49,320 nucleotides of DNA, from positions 6,836 to 56,155 of the forward strand of contig JAAAUF010000148.1 of NCBI GenBank assembly GCA_015499985.1. The letters are read 5' to 3'. The notes under the pieces are model-generated. The model did no database searches. It was given only the letters and a program-made list of their open reading frames with translations, and was not told the DNA's origin. Source of the DNA: Haplosporangium gracile. Taxonomy: Eukaryota; Mortierellomycota; Mortierellomycetes; Mortierellales; Mortierellaceae. The number at the start of each line of letters is the position of its first letter. The first letter of the stretch is position 1. Shown here piece by piece: positions 1 through 12,100 of this stretch. A program made the position numbers and the translations under genes.

Positions 1-1315
1 CTGAAGGCGAGCGGCAGCTTCGGTCTCCATAACAACTCTGTAGCGGGGACGACCCTCCATAGTGACCTTGACGGCAGCATTAGCATCGCTCATAGGCATG
101 GTGGTGATCCAAGGGCGGACATTGTGCTCGGCCGCAAACTCCAACATCTCCTGGGTAATCTCGCGACCTCCGATCAAGGATCCGGCGATTGAAATGTGGC
201 GCATCAGGAGGGCACCTGGAGGGACAGCAACAGTGGCGACTTCAGGCAGAGCCAAAAAGACCAAGGTTCCGTGGTTGGCGACGTAGTCGATGAGTTCTGC
301 CCAGTCGGCGTCCTTGTCATTGCTTGTCACGAGCAAAATATCGAGACTGTGGCGGGCGGCTTTTCTTTCTTCTTCGTTCCTGGAGCTATTGAAAAGAAAA
401 AAAACGTGATAAGAGAAACGACGGGTCAGTGTCTTTGCTTGAGGATACGATGGGTCAGGTTCTATCAATGCCGATGATGTGAAAGTAAGGGGAGGGGAGG
501 AACATTTACTTGACAAACTTGGTAGCACCCAACTTCTTGGCTTCATCGCGCTTGCTGTCGCTGGTGGAGATGGCAACAACCTCGTCGGCCTTGAAGGCAG
601 CGGCCCACTGGATGGCCAAGTGACCGAGTCCACCAATACCCATGACACCGACTCTCTTTCCAGGTCCGGCGCCGAAGTTCTTGAGAGGAGTGTAGGTGGT
701 GATACCAGCGCACAGAAGAGGAGCGGCTTAACAAATAAATAACAAAAGATACGTGTGTTAGTTTTGTAAATAAAAGCCAAGGCCGCAGGAAAAGGAGGCG
801 GTTGCAAAAAATAATAGTCGCTCTATACCTTCAGCAGAAGAGATCTTTGAGGGGATCTTGTACGCAAACTCGCTGTTAACACGGATGCGGTCGGCAAACC
901 CACCCTGAGGAACAGCATTGCTTCCGTCATGGTAGACATCATTGAAGATAAAAGACTTCATGGCGCATAGCTGCTGGAATCCGTTGTTGCAGTCCTTGCA
1001 GTCACCACAAGAGTTGACCAGGCCGCCGACACCGACAAGAGAGCCTTTCTGGTGGAGACTATGGGGACCAGCGGCGACGACGGTACCGACAACCTCGTGG
1101 CCAGTGATGCAAGGCCCTGGAAGCGCGCCCCATCCACCGGTGAGGGTGGAGATGTCGGATCCACAGATGCCGCAGTGGGTGACCTCGACCTCGATGTCCT
1201 TAGGGCCAAGGGGACGGGGGTGGTAGGAGAACTGCTTTAGAGGGAGAGCTCCGGTAGTAGCCCAGCCGGTGAAAGTGGTGGTGGTGTCTTCGGCAATGGT
1301 GTTAACGACAGTCAT
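1..1315 (-). CDS. Zinc-dependent alcohol dehydrogenase, CAD/ADH6-YahK type (3' end cut by window)
   Basis: Predicted NADP(H)-dependent medium-chain dehydrogenase/reductase that interconverts aldehydes and primary alcohols in the cytosol. Exons on the minus strand: 1315-829, 726-510 and 385-1; introns of 102 and 124 nt with GT/AG ends, and the reading phases match. 363 residues are visible, close to the usual 350-360, so only a short tail is missing. Seen: catalytic zinc motif HCGICGSD (Cys48), GHE (His73-Glu74), third zinc ligand in PLLCAG (Cys168), structural zinc cysteines 103, 106, 109 and 117, and the Rossmann motif GIGGLGHLA. The start at 1315 (MTVVNT) fits the family; an upstream in-frame Met at 1489 would add residues of low complexity. 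Family assignment is secure; the physiological substrate cannot be read from sequence. Confidence 0.93.
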
Positions 1316-2300
1316 GGTTGTTGTGAGTGTGTTGGTTGAGTTGCGTAAGATTGAGTTGTTGTTTAGTTGATTTAAGAGAAAAGTGGTGGGGAACCAACAG
1401 CTTAAATAAGGGAACAGGGCACCGTATTGTTGGACTTTGGGTGATTGATTACTTTTTTTTGTTAGCTGGTAACCTTGTTCTACGTTCATATCTTCACACC
1501 CGTCAATTGGGTATCAAGCCAAATATCAGCCATTGTTGAGTTGAAGGAAGTGGTGGTATAGATCGGCGATTTGGTTTACAGCTGTAACGTGCAATCTCTC
1601 ACCCATCCCCACTCAAACCTGTTTTTTTTCTTGTTCAAACAGCGTTTGACGTGCAGTGTCTTTTTTCCTTTCTCTTGTTTCGACTCATTTTAACCACTGA
1701 GGTTACGAACACGTACGGTTGTCGTTTGCATCCATCAGCGAATGGGATTTCGCCCTTCCTTTTCCCGTGGTAAGGCCTTACAAATTCAAAGAAAACACTT
1801 TCTTTCTCCGCCCGATCGTAGTTTTTCCACTTTAGCCGTTCATACTAGGGCAACGTGGCGTCTTTCTCCTCTCCCTCCCTTCCTCCTTCAACGATCGCTC
1901 TTTCCTTTATCTTCTACTTCCTCACCTTCCCTATTACCTTCAAGCGGATCTAAATGAGAGAGGAAAACCTAGTTTGGTCGGGCAAACCCAGGCTTGAATT
2001 GCCAAATTCTTCATCCGCCCCTTTTTCTTACAACATCTCTGTCAACTCCACAAGCATCGTGCCTACCTACGTTCGACATTCTGTTATCACTTTATCCGTT
2101 TATCCGTCTCGCCTTCAACCAAAATACGGTGGCATCCTGAGTAATTATTAAGACAACGAGGTAAGTAGTAGAGTCGAATGAATGTACGTGTTCAAAATTT
2201 GATTCGCCCATCCTGAAAAGGAAAAAAAAAAAAAGGAGAGCGGGGAGAGAGAGAGAGAGAGATAGCTGGATGATAGAGCGAAGGTTGCTCCAAGAAGCGC
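1316..2300. other. Upstream region of the alcohol dehydrogenase, no gene seen
   Basis: About 1 kb with no supported coding sequence. It should hold the promoter and 5' UTR of the minus-strand dehydrogenase. The plus strand at 1600-1960 is C+T-rich, which creates open frames (for example 1742-1957) of low complexity. A (GA)9 microsatellite lies at 2245-2262 after an A-run. Confidence 0.5.
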
Positions 2301-2321
2301 CATCTATGACATGGAGCTCAC

Positions 2322-3700
2322 CTACAACTGACGTCTCCTAGACGCACTCAATTTGCTTCGACACCAGTCCATAGTGAACATAGTAGATAACAGGTAATTT
2401 CCTTTAATGGTATCGGACGAAAGATATAAGAGACTTTCGTATCGTGTTTTTGTCTGGTTGTTTATTTTTTCTAGAGCTTGCTTGGAGATATTCAAGGTGG
2501 GCGCGATCCTGTAGACTTGTCTCGTCATGGCCTTGCGCTCATTCTTGGGTGATCTCTTGTTCAATTTCTCACATTTAATCTCCATGTTGCGTAGTTTAAC
2601 AAATATTTGGCAGCCGCCGATTCCGTGTGGACGCTCTCTTGCATATCGATATGGATCTGACAGCGCTGTTTTGAGGATGACCAGCATGTTGACCTCCAGG
2701 ATACACTCTCCTTTTCAGATCATAGGGGACTCGCTCCTTGATGTCTTTGCCGGTGTTCAATTTTTCTGTCTGATAACGATGACGTCGGTATCTCAACTTG
2801 CAAGTACTCTTTGTTTCTCACGACAGGACCAGCTCCAAGACGATATGTCTTTCATAAATAAATAGGAAAACACGCATGTCAGTTCTTACTCTTCACCAAA
2901 AAAACAAAAAAAAAAGTTCCGCTGCACCATGGCAGAGGAGCATGTCGGTCAAGTTCAGAAACTTATGATGCTATTCCCGTCGTTTTCTTAATCCTGTCAT
3001 TGTGTGCGTTGACTATTGCGTTTCAAGTTCCTGTACCACCTTCATGATCGCTTCAACTTTCAACTTTCAACAAGTTCTCTTTCATCTCAGCCTTTTCACC
3101 TTCAACTCCGATACCGATGCCGCTGTGTACCAGTCGATAACAATCAAGCTCCAGCTCGAGCTCGTTAATCAGCTGCTTTTTTTTTATCTAAGCGCTCCGT
3201 GAGCACATGAATCCGTTGCTGTGAATCCCTCTCATCGGGAAACACCTCCCGGTAGCCTTTTTCGAGCGTGTTGAGTCCTTCTTCAGATTTTTTTTCGTGT
3301 TCCGCAGGAGTTTCTTAAATCGACGTAAAGGTCTCCAACTCAGTTCGGAGCGTCTCGAGTTCAGTATATGTTATAAGAAAGAAGATGCGAAAGAAAAGGG
3401 TATGAGCATTTGAGTTACATCCAGTAAAAAATTGTTTCGAATTGTTTCTCTGTTCTGCGACATGGCTCATCCATTTGCTTGCGCGTGCAGCTGATCGATG
3501 TCTTAATAATTCTCCTTGTCATTTTGTGAATTTTTTTTTGACCTCGTGCGCTGCGACAAGGATACCACAACATCAAACGGACGACTTTTCCATATCCTGC
3601 CGAATCCCTCCACGACGACAACACATTTACCAATAGTGGCAGCCTTTGGTACAGAACGGCAATGTCCTTGAAACCTTATGCATATTGGTTTATGTCCAAA
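2322..3700 (-). pseudogene. Decayed minus-strand gene remnant with coiled-coil coding character
   Basis: Minus-strand translation between about 3410 and 3050 gives a charged heptad-like stretch containing ELETLRTELETFTSI, an in-frame stop, then EKKSEEGLNTLEKGYREV, QQRIHVLTERLDKKKQLI and NELELELD, and another stop after LLKVES. A shifted frame continues with VVQELETQ. Further down, 2687-2322 is open for 121 residues with protein-like composition (KALEKINNQTKTRYESLL-like). Upstream, 3700-3415 shows similar fragments broken by frameshifts. No ATG-to-stop model can be assembled across it with introns. The reading is a dead, coiled-coil-encoding gene or gene fragment; the family is not recognised. 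It could also be chance plus a few true exons. Confidence 0.35.
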
Positions 3701-4292
3701 CAAGAAAATGGCGATATAATATAGTGTTAATTATTTATGCGCTTGCTTAGTACAGTTTCTTTCCTGTAAACGAAGATAAACACGCACGAAAAGAAGGTGA
3801 TATCCCGACACTAAATAAACGCTCAGTCTGCGTCCTTACTTTTTATTTTTTGTTTTAGTTAGCTGGATACAGGTCGAAAAGACGCGAGATTGAATATGAA
3901 AACCTTCGTGGGAGGTTGGCTAGTATCCTTATCTTTTTTTTTGTTGTTCGTGAAATCGGAGAGATGATGTTAGGAACACAACAAAAGCCGATGTCTGAGC
4001 TGACGACCTAGGACGAAAGAAAAAATTCAAGGGACGTAGGGTGTAAACTTCAGCAAGGAAAAAAATGGGGCATCGTGCATCTTTGCGGGCGACCTGGGAT
4101 TGTCCATCATCAAATAGGCATGGTCGCCCTCAAATCATCATATCTGTCATCTTTTTTTTTAGCATACTCGGCGCGTCTTGATGTAATAGAAAATAATGGA
4201 CGCGTCTATTTGTTCTTTAGTTTTCTCACCGCTATCATCTTGTTTTTCATTCCGTAAGTAAGGTTGTGAGGAATTACTTAGCTGTAAAAGTA
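3701..4292. other. Non-coding stretch 3' of the FMP46-like gene
   Basis: No coding sequence is supported. A/T-rich runs are present, and ACATGCATGCATG at 4302-4314 is a short direct/palindromic repeat. The region receives the 3' end of the minus-strand FMP46-like gene. Confidence 0.4.
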
Positions 4293-4298
4293 TTTATT
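4293..4298 (-). terminator. Candidate poly(A) signal of the FMP46-like gene
   Basis: TTTATT on the plus strand reads AATAAA on the coding strand, about 50 nt after the stop codon at 4349. This is the canonical hexamer at a normal distance; usage is inferred. Confidence 0.5.
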
Positions 4299-4348
4299 GC
4301 TTACATGCATGCATGACGGTACAAAAACTGCGTTCTTCCGTGGCATTT

Positions 4349-4857
4349 TCACCGCTCTTCATAGGCACCCTTGACGAGTTCAAAGACTCTTTTTGGTGGC
4401 TACCAGAACAAAACAAAAACAAAACACACACATGCGCGTCAATCTATTGAAATCGCTTTCAATCAAACAACTCAACCAATCATCAATCAACAAAAAAAGA
4501 ACTTACATCGGCTATCAACGCCTTCCCCCGATTCCAGTCAACAATCAACGGTTTCCTTAAGTACCTAGGGTTCCTATCCAGAATCTCCTGTACCTCCGCC
4601 ACCGTCGACGGCTTCTTCTCCACCTCCGGAACCAACACCTGTGCCAACCCCTCGTCAATGGACCCGTTACCCAGATACTCGACAATATTGGCGACCTGTT
4701 GGTGAGTAGGGGGTTGCTTATCGGTCTGGATAAGATCGATTTCGAAATTGTACCGGCGGGAGGTCTTTTGGAGGAAGGATAGGGCTTCGGTGGAAGATTT
4801 GAGGGATGGGTTGTGGAAGATTGTGATCATTGGGAATCTTGGGAGGCGGAAAGACAT
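4349..4857 (-). CDS. FMP46: FMP46-like mitochondrial thioredoxin-fold redox protein (DUF1687)
   Basis: Putative small mitochondrial redox protein with an ArsC/thioredoxin-like fold; its biochemical role in yeast is still unclear. Exon 1 is 4857-4507 and exon 2 is 4399-4349, with a 107-nt intron (GTAAGT...TAG), phase 0. The spliced product is 133 residues, typical for the family. Seen: the N-terminal strand ITIFHNPSLKSSTEALSFL, the mid-region EVQEILDRNPRYLRKPLIVDW, and a C-terminal helix PPKRVFELVKGAYEER supplied by the second exon. Without the intron the frame would run into a low-complexity stop, so splicing is well supported. The start at 4857 is chosen because upstream in-frame residues (to 5052) are not conserved-looking. 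Family call is from remembered motif similarity. Confidence 0.8.
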
Positions 4858-7800
4858 GTTGCTTGTTGAGGTTGGTGATGGTAAGTCGTGGTAAAAGAGT
4901 TGTATTAAGGTAGTAGTGTAGTGCGAATGTCGCGTCAGGAGATGTCGTGAGTAGTGATTTTCAAGTTGAATGAGAGCGTGAAGGGTGCGAAGTAGGAAGT
5001 GTTGTTTGGGAACAGTGTGAACAAACAAGGACAAAGCAAGAGGCGTGCACATGGTTGGTGGCTTGTTCCCTCCCTCCTAAAAGGACCGAGCACATCAAAA
5101 AGGGTCCTCCTTTGCTAAAGGGACGATCGCACGCCTGTCACTGTCTAAGATCATCGGGTATGAATTAGTTCTTGCGTAGATCCACTAGTCAGCTTACAAC
5201 CTATTGAGTTCTCGTCATTCTATGCAAAGGCGCAGGAGCACAACAAAAGTACGAGCAGTCGAACAGGACCTGCAGGAGAGGAAGATGCTCAATTGTTCAG
5301 ACAAATAAAGTTATCAGTTCCCAGTATCTCCTTGATCAATGCCGTCCCTATGGCATTAAAAAGCTGACAACATTACCGAGATGAACGCCCTTTGGACCAA
5401 GCTGAAGATTAAGATATATCACCCGCTGCCTTTCTCTACTTCACTCCCTCGTGGCCAATCTTGTTGCTGAGAGGATAGAGAGGACGTATCTCTGAGCTCT
5501 AACTACGGCCGCCCAACCATGACGTCGATAATTCAATTGAACATAAGCAAATGTCTATATACTGTCCACAGTTTTACAAAACAACAATGAGTCCCGAGGA
5601 ATTAGGGTGAGAAAGCCATCTAGGTCCTATGGCACCTTGCATGCCTTTTTTGCGCAGTAGGCCAAAAAAATCAAGAGCAAGGGACTAAGGTTTTTTACTT
5701 TGCAGTGCAAGAACAAACGTGTGGTGGGCACAGAGGATTCTATTGGTTGTTCTTTCATCCATGCCAGTCCAAGTAAATGTTGGGAGGGGGGGGGGGATTT
5801 TGATCTTTTCTCACCATTGCCCGAGGAGGAGAGAAGGAGGGGAGAGGAGGGTGTGAAGGCATGGATGCAGCAACCAGGGACAGGATTGGAGTGGTAGGGG
5901 AGGGGGAGGCGCATGAGGGATGCTTTTGGACAGGACAAATGCAAGACCTTGATCATTCTTTACTTTGTTTTCTTGTTTTTCTTTTTTTTTGTTCCTCCTT
6001 CGCCCTCTTCCTATTCGTGCATACCCATGATCTGATGAACTTATATGTGGTTTTCACATAGGGAGGGGAATGACGAAAGATAGGCAATTAGACACGCCTA
6101 TCCTTTAGGTTCGGAAAAAAAAAAGAAACGACAAAAACAACAAAAAAAAACAGGCATCAGGGATCCAGTCCTTGGTCCATCGCCCGCGGACAGATAGATC
6201 GGCCATTAGGGTTATGGAATTAGGTTTTCCGTGGCTCTTTCCTCAAGAAAAAAAAAACGAGGTAGATATATAAATAAAAAAAAGAGTTTGTTTGATTGTT
6301 TTCAAGATCTACATGCCTCTCGTTTGTGTAGCCTTGGAGAATCGGAAGCCTAGAACACTGATCTGGTGCGACGCTCCACGGAGCTGTGGAATAAAAGAAA
6401 GAAAGAGGATCCAGAACCACGGTTGGGTAGCGGACCTTTTTTGTTTTTCTTGTTGTTTGTTGTTATTGTTGTTGTTTATGTTTTTCGTAGACCGCTCTTT
6501 TTCGTGTCAGTTCCTTGTTATGCTTCGTTTATTCGCGGGTAGTGAAGAAAGCAACAACTGTTTTCTAATAGCAAACAAAGAAATGGACAGAAGAAGGGAT
6601 TGTATTGTTAGAGCTCCCTTTTTCGTTGCAAACAAGCGTCGTACTTTTTTCCACTCCCATTCTTTGAACTTTGACCCTCCTTGTCTGCTGCTCCATTCGT
6701 CGTCCTGGAAATGTAGTTTTCTTTGCCCTCAAGAATATGTCTCAGCGAGGCATGCATGTTCTGTCTTGGGCGTGTAATGCTTGTCAGTCAATTGACTGAG
6801 AGAAGAGACGCATTCTTCACACAGGCGTCGTCGTGCGTCAACTGGTGCAATCGAACACAACGCAATCAAGTACAATAGCTCACTCGCATGTCTGTCTTCG
6901 TCCTACTAAAGAAAATGAGATGCCTGCCCTTCCTAGGAGACGTACTGTACAAAGTACATCTTACGCCCTTATTTTCCTCGTTTTTCTTCTGCTCTCTAAG
7001 AGCTCGGGAAATGAATTCGAGACACACCACACCCATATGATGGACCTAATTACATCAGAAGAGTCCGGGTCCCCTTCCCTGTCATCTTTCCCCTTGAAGA
7101 TTAACCAATCCCTGGCTGGCTGACTGTCTGATTGGGTGACCAGACCGTTTTTCCATAAAACTAAGCACCCCTTCTACGCGGAGACAAATGAAAGGAACCA
7201 CCTGGGTGGTTCAATTGAGCAACAGCAGAAGCAGGATAAGGCAAGGTCGGGTTGTGCTTTGAATTATGACTACGAAACGTAACGAATTATAAAAGACAGG
7301 AGGAATACAATGGGGTAAGAGAGAGCAAACCACCGCGGATCGGGGATCAGAACGGTGTCTCTCTAGACCCAGCTTCTAATGTTACTCTCGGACCTGGGCC
7401 CTGACCCCCTTTCTTTTAAATTATTAACTTTGCGCTCTCATTTTTCCGGTAGAGACGGACGCATTGTTCCTCAGTCTTGCTCTTGCTCTTACTTTTGGTC
7501 TCTCCGTCAATAACAAGCGACGACGACCGTTGGAAATGAGATCGTATCCATCATCCATCGCATCTCCCTCTGTGTATGGTGTAAAGTGAGAGAGCGCTGT
7601 TTGTTTCAACACCACCAGGGAAAACACCAACAACAACATGCACTGCTCTTTGCCATTTGGGCAGATGGACAGACAGGGAGCCCGAGGCGGCAAAAGGAAG
7701 ACAAGATGGGCCAAAAATATAACACCACATGTAGGTCCTCCCATGCACGAGAAGAGCCAAGGTTTTTGTTTGTTTATTTTTTATTTTTTCTCTTTTTTGG

Positions 7801-9133
7801 GGTATGGGCGTTTGGACGAGAAGGGATTGGCTTCGGCGACTTTTGCATGTTGTGTGAGTCTGAGTGTCCATTGTCAAGATGGACTGGGGGAAGGAAAGGA
7901 CTCACTGCTCATGCGCACACGCATGCAACATACAAAACATACACCTTGCATTAGTTCCGAGCTTAGTGTCTGACTACACATGCACCCACCCGTCCCCTTC
8001 CTCCTCATCCCCCGCTCTTCCTTTTGGTCCCTTTTGTTTTTTAACCTATTGATGACAATAGCAACGATGTTCGGAGCAAGAAAGAAGGGTCTCACTATGC
8101 GGTCAGTAAGAGCGAACACTCCTTCTCTCCCTCCAAAAGATCGTGATTGTGATTACGAGGGAGGGAGCAAAAAGTGTTGGACGGGCGGGGATAAAAAGGA
8201 CGAGTCTAAGAATATGCATCGCCGTGAGGACGATTGTTCTTCAGGGCTGGTTAGTTTTGGCTGGCAGGCAGGCTGGCTGGGGTGCACAGCATAGATAATG
8301 TAAAGGAAGTAGAGAGAAGGACGGGAGGGAAGAAGGAGAGTCGAAGAAGAGAATATTTTTAGCGGCAGTGCTTGTCATGTTTGTCGTTGTGGAGTGGCAA
8401 AGCCGGGCATGGTATGGTATTGAGGGTGGGTGGATGACTTCGCCTGCTCAGCCCAGACGAAAGAGGGCATTGTTTCCTCCTTTTTTTTTTCTTTGCCACG
8501 GAGCATGGATATCATGGACATGCGGTGATGACAGGAAAGAAGGAAGATGTTTGCTATGTGTTTCTATCCAGTTCTGTTTTTCTACCCGTCCGTGTATTCG
8601 TTGCTGCACTGCAGTGCAGTGTTGGCAGTGCCTCTTTGTCCCCTCTGTGTCTGATCGATTGTATAGCAGCAAAAGAATGAATGAATTGATGTCAACATGG
8701 GCGATGTCATTCTGTGCGAACTAGGGACGAACTCTATTTATTTTTTCATTTTTTTTTTTATGTCTCTCTTTTGTGCTCTGAATCTGTGTCTCCTTATCTC
8801 TGATGGGGATGTTTGAATTGAATTGGATGCAAAAAGAGTACTGTACATGTACATACATATACATATGTGTGATTTGCGATTGACAGGCACGCAGAATAAA
8901 TAGAGCAGCGATTCCTGGCGTCCGAAAAAGATTTTTTCTTCTTTTTTTTTTTTTTTATCTTCTTTCTTGTTTTTGTTATCCTTTTGTTCAGGAACAAACA
9001 ACATCATCTTCCTTCCTTTTCTTCTTTTGCCGTTGTTCTCTTCGTACCCTCCTACACCATTCACACGCTATTGAACACGCACAGCACACTCATTCGCATC
9101 AACAAGAAGGAAAAGAGATCGTATCATCATATC
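4858..9133. other. Long non-coding region between FMP46-like and the Q-rich membrane gene
   Basis: About 4.3 kb without a supportable gene on either strand. All open frames are short, low in complexity or overlap without splice logic. It contains homopolymer runs (for example a G-run near 5789-5799 and T-runs near 8470 and 8942), purine-rich patches near 5820-5860, 7,310 and 8,320, and a 16-bp perfect palindrome at 8604-8619. It presumably carries the promoter and 5' leader of the gene starting at 9134 and the promoter of the FMP46-like gene. Confidence 0.5.
8604..8619. repeat. 16-bp perfect palindrome
   Basis: CTGCACTGCAGTGCAG reads identically on both strands. It lies in the presumed upstream region of the gene at 9134. 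It could be a dimeric factor site or chance. Confidence 0.5.
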
Positions 9134-12100
9134 ATGAACTCTTCTACCACCATCCTATTCACTCCCCCCTCCTCTCCTTCCTACTCCACTCTCTCCTTCT
9201 CACACCAACAACAACAACCATCACAACAACAACTACCAGCCACGAAAACACTCTTCCACAATCCAATCTCTATCCATCAACAACAACATAAAAACATCCA
9301 TCCCCATCATGCCAGCTTCAATACCAATACCAATACCAACTCTACTCTCTCCACACCGCCCACAAACATAATCTCCAGCAACAAAAAGCCCAACCGCCAC
9401 TCCCTCCCAAAGTCGAGCAACATTTGGCAACAGCACCAGCAACAAATGCAACAGCAGCAGCAGCTTCAGAACTACCAACAACAGCAACAACAAGCCATGC
9501 TCGCTTCGCCCCCACCCTCCCCAGTCTCTCTTGACAACAACCACCGTCGCCCAGGTCTCCCTCGCCTGAGCCTCGACACCTCTCAGGAATGCCTCTCGCA
9601 GGTATCACCCACCATTATCCAACATGGTGATCAGAGTTACCTCAAGCTGTTCTCACCCACACTTGTTGACTCTCCCGTCAGTTATCTGGATGAGAAGCAA
9701 CAAATTGTAGATAAGAAGATGTGGGAAAATGGACCTGATGAGGCCTTTCAGAAGCAACTTGACATGGAGCGACGCGACGCGCACAAAGGTAAATACACAA
9801 CAGACCCTCTCTTTGATCTCACACGCGCATCCCCACTTTTTCTCCAAGACAGAAAGTTTCTGCTTCATCCCAAGTGTTTGGGAACAGAAACACCAACAAA
9901 ATAACCCGACGCGCGGGGGTTCTTTTTTGCTGTTCTGTGTGTATGTTTCAGAACCACTCACAGCACAGGAGACGTTCATTTCTCCATGCAAGCTCTGCCG
10001 GGCTACTTGACCTGGCGCCGCCATTTCTCATTTTTTTTCTGGGTTCCCCTTTCCCCCTTCTCCTTCCCCTTTGAATAATGGACGGGGTGGCAAAAATTCG
10101 AGAGAGAAGAATGTGAGAAATCGGGCAAAGAAAAAGGCATCCGGTGCAAGGATGTAGTAGTTGTCTCCTTGAATGAGAGGAAGAACCTTGCCATACACCA
10201 AATGCGCATAAAAAGAGTGCTGGCTCCCTATTTTGATTAATACGTTGATTAAACAAGCCTTTTGGTCGGGGGTACTCCACCAGTGAGCATATCACTATGC
10301 TGTTTGTGGGCAGTGGGTAAGTGAGTTGTGGGTTGGCAATGGATGAATTCGAACGGGTAATTCCTCGGTCTGGTTCGATATATTTTTTGACAAGTGGCGA
10401 TAATTATTATTCCTGTCTGCGCTGGGGTGTCTGGGCCACTTACACACGCACATAAACAAAACAACAGCAGATCACATTGACCAGACAGTTTCTCAGCGAG
10501 ACAGATGGACAGACAGACAAAATGGATTACATGAGCGTTGTTGTTGTGTGATGGACAATGGGATATTCTTCGCTCCGTGTGTGTGCCATGAGTGCACTGT
10601 TACACTATCCACGATTGCGTTTGTCTTTGTTTCTTTTGTTGCTATCCTATCTTCGACTCCTCGCCTTTTGTGTCGCTGAGCGACAGTTGTTCAAAATGCA
10701 GATGTGGGAATTGTGTGTATGTACCTCCCTGCAACAACAACCCCTTTATCCCCCACTTCCTCCCATTCTCGGGTGTCAAGAATTTCGAGGCACGATCTAT
10801 TTTTTGTCGTTTATTTTTACGAAAGATATATACAGACACAGAGAGACAAGAGGACCCTGCTTGGACCAAACAAAAGGAGGGCATAACCAACATCAACGAA
10901 TGCAAATAACGACGCCCTCACCTCAAGCAAAGTAGTTTATGCTATTTCGTATCCATCCCATTCATCCCCAGTATCGTGTTTGGCTCGTTGTGTTTACACA
11001 ACGTGAACGTCGTCTCTCCCTCCTCCCTCCCCACCCCGCGGTGTTGGTCAATCCAGGCAGTGACACCACAATGACATCGCTCGCTTTTTCATCTCTCACT
11101 TTTTCATCTCTCACTCTCATTCTCATTCTGATTCAGTTTCTAACTATGATACCTCCGGCAAATTTTCTTTTTTTTTCTCATGCTGTGTGAAATAGCCCGA
11201 TCAAGGCAACAACTCCGTGGACTCCTTCTGGGTTTCTGGCTCGGCTTCCTCATGGGCCTCTTGTTCCTCCAACAAACTTCCGTCAAGGTCTTTATCCCGG
11301 CCCATCTCGCCAGGTAAAGTAAACCTTTTGATATTCTCCCGTTTCTGTTATTCATACTCCACCATCGCGCCTTTTTGCTATTAGTTGAAAATAATGGTCG
11401 TGCATTTCGTCAATTGCATCCAAAAAAAAGACAAGCAACGGGCACGCCAAAGAAAACAACACGCCGCCTTTGCTTTAGCATTGCGTAGCTTGGTTTTTTT
11501 TTGTCTGTGTGTCTGTGTGTGTTATCGTGGGTTGATTGCCTGGCATTCCTTTGTGTTTTTGGCATCTCGCGTAATACAGGCCAGTCCATCTAAAAGAAAA
11601 TTCTGGACTAGTACCATGCATCCCAGACCCTCATACCTCATTCCCTCTCCGTCTGTTTGCCCCTTCTTCCCTCTACTTTTTTTGCCCTCTTTTTTCTACC
11701 GAGAGCACCGTGTCATGGGGAAGTGAAGCAGCAAATCAGATCACTACGATCGACAGCATGCTACGATTCTGTGGCCTAGCGCTGTTCTTCAAAAACAATG
11801 TGTTCTTTTGTTTATTACAAACACCTGTCTATCCGTCTACTCTTACTGCTGCTCTCGCTTTTTTGTTCAACCGCAGCAACAAAACAACAACAAACAACAA
11901 TGCAGCATCAATTCATGCTCCTATCCCTTCGTTCCTTGACCTTCCGCGCCCTCTTGCACTTGACCACACACATACGCACACACACACACACGACTAGTCG
12001 AAATACCAGTTACTACTTTGCCTTCAGAAAAGATGCGAGATGCAAAATGCAAGCCCCAAGCAGGTTACCCTCGCCCTCTGTCTCTCCTTCCTCTCTTTTT

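Noticed and set aside
6292..6777. 161-residue plus-strand frame
   Set aside because: Homopolymeric Leu/Phe/Cys stretch from TTG/TTT runs; no start context, domain or conserved pattern.
9951..10010. Possible exon after TTTCAG in intron 1 of the orphan gene
   Set aside because: It keeps phase but stops after 19 codons and removes the helical tail; skipping it gives phase-perfect splicing to a membrane helix. It may still be a rare isoform.
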